Shown here: positions 4,660 to 8,869 of the stretch, piece by piece
How the letters are laid out: every line of letters begins with the position of its first letter
Numbering within the stretch: the first letter of the stretch is position 1
Source of the DNA: Anaerolinea sp.
Lineage (GTDB): Bacteria > Chloroflexota > Anaerolineae > Anaerolineales > Villigracilaceae
Assembly: GCA_020720965.1 (NCBI GenBank)
Contig: DYNS01000107.1
Location: 1 to 8,869, forward strand
Length of the DNA: 8,869 bases
Direction: 5' to 3'
The notes under the pieces: model-generated
What the model was told of the DNA's origin: nothing
Database searches by the model: none
What the model saw: the letters and a program-made list of their open reading frames with translations, nothing else
Made by a program: the position numbers and the translations under genes

Positions 4660-5841
4660 ATGCCCCTCAAAAATTCTCCTGCCCCCAAAGAAATCATCCA
4701 ACGCGCCTTCCCTGGCATCTCCAGCCTGGAGATTGAAGAACTCCTGCAACGCAGCCAGGTAAAAAACTATAGCCCCAACACCACCCTCTGCCAGGAAGAT
4801 AAGTTGGAAACAACCTTCTACATCATCCTGGATGGTAAAGTGGATGTGACCAAAACCATCAACCAGGTGGAACAACGCCACCTCACCAGCCTGGATGCCG
4901 GTCACTTCTTTGGCGAGATGGCGCTTATCCACAATGCGCCCCGCGCCGCAACCGTCAAAACCCAGGGACCTGTCACCGTGCTGGAGATTGAAAAGCAAGA
5001 CTTCGACCGGGTTCTGCAACGCTCCTCCACCATCGCCATGGCAATGGTGAGGGAAATCTCCAATCGCCTGCGCGAAAATGACGAAATGGCGATTGAAGAC
5101 CTGAAGATGCGTGCCAACGAGCTGGCGCAAGCCTACCAAAAACTGGCAGAGCAGGAACTCACCCGGCGCGAATTTCTGGCAAATGTCGCCCACGAGCTCC
5201 GTACCCCGTTGATGACTGCCGGGGGATTTTTGCAATTTATGCAAAAAGGACTGGTGCCGGATAACAAAAAAGACGCAACCATCGAGACGGTTGCCCGCAA
5301 TATTCAACAAATTACCACCCTCGTTAACGACATTCTCTTTTTGCAAGAGATGGATTTAATCCTGCCCAAGTTTCAGGCGGTGGATATGGCGCAGATTGCG
5401 AAAGAAGCCCAGGAAGCCATCCAAGACAAAGCCGCCGCCCAATTCATCACCCTGCACATCAACCGCCCGGCGCGGCTTGCCAACGTCTCTGGCGACCCCA
5501 AATCTTTAGAGCGGGCGCTTTTGGCGCTGCTGGATAACGCCATCAAGTTCAGCCCCGGCGGTGGGCAGGTCACAATTCACCTGCGGGAGGAGGATGGTTA
5601 TGTGGCTGTGGCGGTGGAAGACCAGGGAATCGGCATTGAACAGGAAAGAGTCCCGCGTATTTTTGACCGCTTCTATCACCTGGAGCGGAGCGGCGATAAC
5701 CTGTTTAGCGGCATTGGACTGGGGCTTTCCATTACGCAGCAGGTGATTAAGCAGCACAACGGGCGGTTAACCGTGCAAAGCGAGCCGCGCAAGGGCAGTA
5801 TTTTCACCATCTGGCTTAAGGCAATTCGAGTAATTCTGTAA
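4660..5841 (+). CDS. Soluble histidine kinase with N-terminal cyclic-nucleotide-binding domain
   Basis: A 393-residue protein with no membrane helix. Residues 15-130 are a cyclic-nucleotide-binding (CRP/cap-like) domain. Its phosphate-binding cassette is visible at 84-99 (FGEMALIHNAPRAATV) with the key Glu86 and Arg95, so cAMP, cGMP or a related ligand is likely to bind. A helical linker (130-170) leads to the HisKA domain with H-box FLANVAHELRTPL and phospho-acceptor His178. The ATPase domain has N-box LLDNAIKFSPGG (Asn293), G1 DQGIGI (321-326), F-box IFDRFYH (334-340) and G2 GIGLGL (351-356). All catalytic boxes are intact. Such a kinase would link cyclic-nucleotide level to phosphorylation of a response regulator, but no regulator gene adjoins it. 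The start has GAGGA 4 bases upstream. The partner and ligand are unknown. Confidence 0.93.
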   Translation: MPLKNSPAPKEIIQRAFPGISSLEIEELLQRSQVKNYSPNTTLCQEDKLETTFYIILDGKVDVTKTINQVEQRHLTSLDAGHFFGEMALIHNAPRAATVKTQGPVTVLEIEKQDFDRVLQRSSTIAMAMVREISNRLRENDEMAIEDLKMRANELAQAYQKLAEQELTRREFLANVAHELRTPLMTAGGFLQFMQKGLVPDNKKDATIETVARNIQQITTLVNDILFLQEMDLILPKFQAVDMAQIAKEAQEAIQDKAAAQFITLHINRPARLANVSGDPKSLERALLALLDNAIKFSPGGGQVTIHLREEDGYVAVAVEDQGIGIEQERVPRIFDRFYHLERSGDNLFSGIGLGLSITQQVIKQHNGRLTVQSEPRKGSIFTIWLKAIRVIL

Positions 5842-5842
5842 G

Positions 5843-5877
5843 ATTTTGCAACCGATAGAGCCTGCCGGTTAAAAAAT
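5843..5877. repeat. Imperfect inverted repeat at the 3' end of the IS200-like gene
   Basis: ATTTT (5843-5847) and AACCG (5850-5854) pair with CGGTT (5866-5870) and AAAAT (5873-5877) across a 2-base mismatch and an 11-base loop. It lies between the convergent kinase and IS200-like genes and covers the latter's stop. There is no T-tract after it on either strand, so it is not a classical terminator. It could be a remnant of an insertion-sequence end hairpin. Confidence 0.35.
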
Positions 5878-6366
5878 CCCCTGCTGCTGACGGGTGGTCT
5901 GGATAAAGTCGCTGATGGTTTGGGGCGGGAGCAGTTCGGCGGCATTGCTGATGTAAAACCCCGGCGCCCAAAAATCGCCTGCCAGGTTTTGGCGGCGCAG
6001 GCGGGGAAAGTCTTCCAAAATGCGTTGGGAGGTATGCTGCCGAATCCGCTTAATTGCCAGGGCGGGGTTGGCTTGGGGGGGCATGGTCATCATCCAGTGC
6101 AGGTAGCCGGGGCGGATGACAAGGGCATCTAAACGCCAGCCGTAGGCAATACAGGCTTCACGCAGCCAGACCGGCAGATATTCCGCCAGGTCGCCGCTGA
6201 GGGCGTGGTCTGGAAAGCGGGGGATGAGCAGACAGGCAAAGGTCAGCTCGAGGCGGGGGCTGGGGGGCGGTGTGGGCGTGGAAGAGGCAGCAACCGGGCG
6301 GGGGTTCTCTTGCCGGGGTGCGGTTTCGGTTTGGAGTTCGGTGGGCGTGCTGGTGAGGGGGGACAA
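5869..6366 (-). CDS. IS200-like (Y1) transposase relative, probably catalytically inactive
   Basis: A 165-residue protein. Residues 1-38 are Pro/Thr/Ser-rich. From about residue 39 the sequence follows the IS200/REP-associated transposase (Y1_Tnp) fold: WLREACIAYGWRLDALVIRP, then TMPP, then IRQHTSQRILEDFPRLR and DFWAPGFYIS, ending TISDFIQTTRQQQ. In active members the metal site reads H-hydrophobic-H after M-P-D/N; here it is Y88-L-H90, so the first His is replaced. The catalytic Tyr (usually in a Y-I-x-x-Q helix) aligns with Phe154. The reading frame is nonetheless intact. The start is a TTG at 6366 with AAGGA about 8 bases upstream; no Met occurs in the frame before residue 92. This alignment is by eye. 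It could be a domesticated DNA-binding protein or a decaying insertion sequence. It is convergent with the kinase and divergent from the chemoreceptor. Confidence 0.82.
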   Translation of the reverse strand: MSPLTSTPTELQTETAPRQENPRPVAASSTPTPPPSPRLELTFACLLIPRFPDHALSGDLAEYLPVWLREACIAYGWRLDALVIRPGYLHWMMTMPPQANPALAIKRIRQHTSQRILEDFPRLRRQNLAGDFWAPGFYISNAAELLPPQTISDFIQTTRQQQGIF

Positions 6367-6392
6367 GGCTTTCTTCCTTCTGGTTTCGTTTC

Positions 6393-6398
6393 AATATA
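6393..6398 (-). promoter_or_regulatory. Candidate -10 box TATATT for the IS200-like gene
   Basis: TATATT on the minus strand lies 26 bases before the TTG start at 6366 and would give a leader of about 20 bases carrying AAGGA. No -35 box is visible. Confidence 0.3.
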
Positions 6399-6422
6399 GT
6401 TGCAGTTCCATTTTCTTTCCAT

Positions 6423-6456
6423 AAAAAAAGCGTGAATTCTCCCTTTGCGCTTTTTT
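6423..6456. terminator. Terminator-like hairpin between divergent genes
   Basis: AAAAAAGCG (6424-6432) and CGCTTTTTT (6448-6456) form a 9-bp stem around a 15-base loop, with A- and T-tracts making it symmetrical. It sits between two divergent genes rather than after a gene. It may stop read-through in either direction, or it may be a remnant of an IS200-type left end, where such a hairpin shields the transposase gene. The rest of the gap 6367-6561 holds the candidate TATATT, a weak TATGAG at 6489-6494 and an 8-T run at 6531-6538; I see nothing else in it. Confidence 0.45.
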
Positions 6457-6549
6457 ACACAATATTAATGGCTTCTTTGGCTTGTTTTTATGAGGTGCGG
6501 CAGGCTCGCCCCGAAAATGGGTTAAGTGTGTTTTTTTTACCCTTTTGCC

Positions 6550-6555
6550 AGGAGG
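6550..6555 (+). promoter_or_regulatory. Shine-Dalgarno AGGAGG fixing the start at 6562
   Basis: AGGAGG is 6 bases before the ATG at 6562. It rules in favour of this start over the in-frame GTG at 6526, which lies just before a poly-T run and would add 12 residues unlike a receptor N-terminus. Confidence 0.9.
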
Positions 6556-6561
6556 CTAAAC

Positions 6562-8583
6562 ATGAAATGGCTAGATAACGTAAAAACCAGCGTGAAACTA
6601 TTGGGTGGGTTTGGGATTGTGATTGTGTTGTTGTTGGCGGTGTTGGGGGTGGGTTATTTTTCCATGAAAAGTATTGATGCCGGGGTTGCGGAGTTGTATA
6701 ACGAGCAAACCTTGCCCATCCGAGATGTGGGGGCGGCAAATGCGGCTTTGTATAAACTGCGCGGAGATTTGTATAAGTTGGTTTACCTGCCAGATTCGCG
6801 CAACGAGACTCGCCCCGCCATTTTGGCAGATTTGCAGGCAATTGAAGCGAATATGGATAAGTACCGCGCCAGCAACCTGGGCGAGAAGCGTTTGGCGGCG
6901 CTGGCAGCCTTTGACGCGGCTTACCCCGCTTATGAGGCGGCGGTGGATGAACTGCTGACCAATGTGAACAACGGGCGCGATGCCCTGGCTGTCCGCAGCC
7001 TGGAGGATGGCGGCAACGCTTCGGAGGCGCGAAAGGCGGCAGGGGCGGCGATGGAGAATCTCGTTCTGGTCAATATCTCGCTGGCGGAGGAGTTGCACAC
7101 CCAAAGCAAGGAAACCTTTCTTAATGCCCGCAACTGGCTGTTTGGCGTGGCGGGCATGGGGGTGCTGTGGGCGCTCTTCGCCGCGTGGATGATTCATGAG
7201 AGCCTGACAAGCCCGCTTAAGCAGGTGGTGCGCTACGCCAAGCGCCTCTCTCTGGGCGATTTGGCGCGGGATGTGAGCCAGACCGAAAAAGATGCCCTGC
7301 TGCTTCGCAAGGATGAACTGGGGGAGATTGGCAAAGCGTTTGACGACCTGATGCGTTACCTGCAAGAGATGGGAGAGGCGGCTTCTGCCATTGCCGGGCG
7401 CAACCTGGCGGTAACGGTGCGCCCCCATTCTGAGCGGGATGAGTTGGGGAATGCTTTTGCCCAAATGACAACCAATCTGAGGGAGGTGATTGGGCAGGTG
7501 AAGGAAAACGCGGGCGCGGTTTCCGCTTCGGCGACTTTGTTGGCGGCGGCTTCTGCCGAGTCCGGGGAGGCGACCAGCCAGATTGCAACAACCATTCAAC
7601 AAATTGCGATGGGGACGGGGCAGCAAACCGCAAGCGTGACCAAAACGTCTGGCGCGGTGGAGCAGATGACCAGGGCGATTGACGGAGTTGCCAGAGGAGC
7701 GCAGGAGCAAGCCCACGCCATTGGTAAAGCCTCGCAGGTGGCAACCCGAATCGGTGCGGCAATTGGGCAGGTTGCCAACAATGCCCTGGCGGTGACCAAA
7801 GATTCGGCAGACGCCGCCCGACATTCCCGCGAGGGGGCAAAGACGGTGCAGGAAACCATCGGCGGGATGGAAACCATCCGAAGCAAGGTGGGGCTTTCTG
7901 CCAGCAAGGTGGAGGAGATGGGTGCGCGCTCGCAGGAGATTGGCGCGATTGTAGAAACGATTGAGGATATTGCCAGCCAAACCAACCTGCTCGCCCTCAA
8001 TGCCGCCATCGAAGCCGCCCGCGCCGGGGAACAGGGCAAGGGCTTTGCCGTAGTGGCAGACGAGGTAAGAAAACTGGCGGAACGCTCCAGCCTGGCGACC
8101 AAAGAAATCGCTACCCTCATCCGGGGGATTCAGAACACGGTGAACGAGGCAGTGGGTGCGATGCAGGATTCGGCGCGGGAGGTGCAAACCGGGGTGGAAC
8201 GCGCTCACTCTGCCGGGAAGGCGCTGGAGAACATCCTTTCCGCCGCCGAGTCGGTGTACCGACAGGCAGAGGAAGCGGGCGAATCGGCGGCAAAGGTGAG
8301 CGCCGCTGCCTCGGAACTGGTCGAGTCGGTGGATGCGGTTTCTGCTGTTATTGAGGAGAATACCGCCGCGACTGAGGAGATGGCGGCAAATTCATCGGAA
8401 TTGAGCCAGGCGATTGAAAACATCGCCAGCGTCAGCGAGGAGAACAGCGCAGCAGTGGAGGAGGTGTCTGCTTCCACTGAGGAGGTTTCGGCGCAGGTGA
8501 AGGAAGTTTCTCACGCGACCGATGCACTGATGGCGATGGCGCAAAAGTTGGAGAAGTTGGTTTCCCAATTCCGGTTGGCATAA
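6562..8583 (+). CDS. Methyl-accepting chemotaxis protein with tandem HAMP domains
   Basis: A 673-residue chemoreceptor. The short N-terminus MKWLDNVKTSVK leads to TM1 (about 13-33). An extracytoplasmic all-helical sensor of about 155 residues follows (35-190), resembling a four-helix-bundle (4HB_MCP-like) ligand domain. TM2 lies at about 192-212. HAMP 1 spans 214-268 with DELGEIGKAF at 251-260, and a second HAMP-like unit spans about 273-313 with DELGNAFAQM at 293-302. The signalling hairpin carries the conserved tip at about 463-511 (around ETIEDIASQTNLLALNAAIE and GKGFAVVADEVRKLAERS), which binds CheA and CheW. Candidate methylation pairs fit the consensus at Glu633-Glu634 and loosely at Glu367-Gln368 and Glu605-Glu606. 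The C-terminus lacks a CheR-tethering pentapeptide. The ligand is unknown. cheW follows after 11 bases. Confidence 0.95.
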   Translation: MKWLDNVKTSVKLLGGFGIVIVLLLAVLGVGYFSMKSIDAGVAELYNEQTLPIRDVGAANAALYKLRGDLYKLVYLPDSRNETRPAILADLQAIEANMDKYRASNLGEKRLAALAAFDAAYPAYEAAVDELLTNVNNGRDALAVRSLEDGGNASEARKAAGAAMENLVLVNISLAEELHTQSKETFLNARNWLFGVAGMGVLWALFAAWMIHESLTSPLKQVVRYAKRLSLGDLARDVSQTEKDALLLRKDELGEIGKAFDDLMRYLQEMGEAASAIAGRNLAVTVRPHSERDELGNAFAQMTTNLREVIGQVKENAGAVSASATLLAAASAESGEATSQIATTIQQIAMGTGQQTASVTKTSGAVEQMTRAIDGVARGAQEQAHAIGKASQVATRIGAAIGQVANNALAVTKDSADAARHSREGAKTVQETIGGMETIRSKVGLSASKVEEMGARSQEIGAIVETIEDIASQTNLLALNAAIEAARAGEQGKGFAVVADEVRKLAERSSLATKEIATLIRGIQNTVNEAVGAMQDSAREVQTGVERAHSAGKALENILSAAESVYRQAEEAGESAAKVSAAASELVESVDAVSAVIEENTAATEEMAANSSELSQAIENIASVSEENSAAVEEVSASTEEVSAQVKEVSHATDALMAMAQKLEKLVSQFRLA

Positions 8584-8594
8584 CAGGAGCAACG

Positions 8595-8869
8595 ATGGAA
8601 CATCAACTGGTGATTTTTGAACTGGCAAACGAATTGTATGGCATCCCCATTTCGATGGTGGAGAGCATTATCAAAATGCAAGCCATCACGCAGCTGCCCC
8701 AAACCCCGGCGTATATGAAAGGTGTAACCAACTTGCGCGGTAGTGTTTTGCCCGTGCTGGATTTGCGAACCCGGTTTGGGCTGCCCGCCGGGCAGGATAC
8801 CCGCCAAAGCCGGATTATCATCGTCTCGATGGGGAACGTGAAGGTGGGGGTGATTGTGATGATGATCCC
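8595..8869 (+). CDS. cheW: CheW chemotaxis coupling protein, N-terminal 91 residues
   Basis: The gene begins at ATG 8595, with AGGAG at 8585-8589 five bases upstream, and runs off the window end. The visible 91 residues read as a CheW domain: MEHQLVIFELANELYGIPI, the MVESIIKM and ITQLPQTPAYMKGVTNLRGSVLPVLDLR segments, then RIIIVSMGNVKVGVIV. CheW proteins are usually about 150-170 residues, so roughly half is present. CheW links receptor tips to the kinase CheA. Its position 11 bases after the receptor gene indicates one operon, and cheA or other che genes may follow to the right. In most homologues the strand VGVIV is followed by Asp (as in V-D-x-V); here it reads MM, a small deviation that could matter or could reflect family drift. 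A CheV-like fusion cannot be excluded without the 3' part. Confidence 0.93.
   Translation, partial: MEHQLVIFELANELYGIPISMVESIIKMQAITQLPQTPAYMKGVTNLRGSVLPVLDLRTRFGLPAGQDTRQSRIIIVSMGNVKVGVIVMMI

Noticed and set aside
6526..6561. GTG start at 6526 for the chemoreceptor
   Set aside because: It precedes a poly-T run, and AGGAGG at 6550-6555 points to the ATG at 6562.
6598..8208. A 536-codon open frame on the minus strand, antisense to the chemoreceptor gene
   Set aside because: It lies entirely opposite a clear chemoreceptor, has a composition expected from the complement of GC-rich codons, lacks recognisable domains and has no supported ribosome site.

Overview
The window looks like chromosomal DNA from a free-living, GC-rich bacterium, most likely a member of the Chloroflexota (Anaerolineae-like). 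This is an inference from style: a lipoprotein with a long Pro/Thr-rich linker, an adenosine-specific kinase, a DUF4405-type membrane protein, a cyclic-nucleotide-binding histidine kinase and a tandem-HAMP chemoreceptor. No rRNA, tRNA, CRISPR array or phage gene is visible. Coding density is high and no stretch of 300 bases lacks a gene.

Layout. (1) 2-439: 3' end of an unrecognised gene with a glycosyltransferase-like motif, closed by a strong intrinsic terminator (462-491). (2) 500-1893: a two-gene operon of unknown membrane proteins with a 4-nt stop/start overlap. (3) 2997-1895 on the minus strand: a two-gene operon with a four-helix, histidine-rich DUF4405-type protein built from an internal 91-residue duplication, followed by a membrane-anchored protein with a small beta-rich domain. 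It converges on operon 2 with a single base between the stops. (4) 3131-4588: adenosine-specific kinase followed 6 nt later by a secreted alpha/beta-hydrolase lipoprotein. (5) 4660-5841: a soluble orphan histidine kinase with an N-terminal cyclic-nucleotide-binding domain. (6) 6366-5869 on the minus strand: an IS200-like (Y1) transposase relative that appears to have lost its catalytic tyrosine and one of the two metal-binding histidines, with hairpins on both sides. (7) 6562-8869: a methyl-accepting chemotaxis protein followed by cheW, cut by the window edge.

How the genes work together. The clearest functional unit is the chemoreceptor with its CheW coupling protein. Two signalling units lie close to each other, the cNMP-sensing kinase and the chemoreceptor/CheW pair, but no response regulator is visible for the kinase. 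The DUF4405 operon is a plausible heme or redox membrane unit. Several starts were moved from the longest open frame to an internal codon because of well-placed Shine-Dalgarno sequences. Candidate promoters mostly show only a -10-like hexamer 20-50 nt before the start, with no good -35 box.

Most unusual points: the apparently catalytically dead but intact IS200-like protein, the exact internal duplication in the DUF4405-type protein, and a promoter -10 box placed so that its transcript would start inside the upstream gene's terminator stem.
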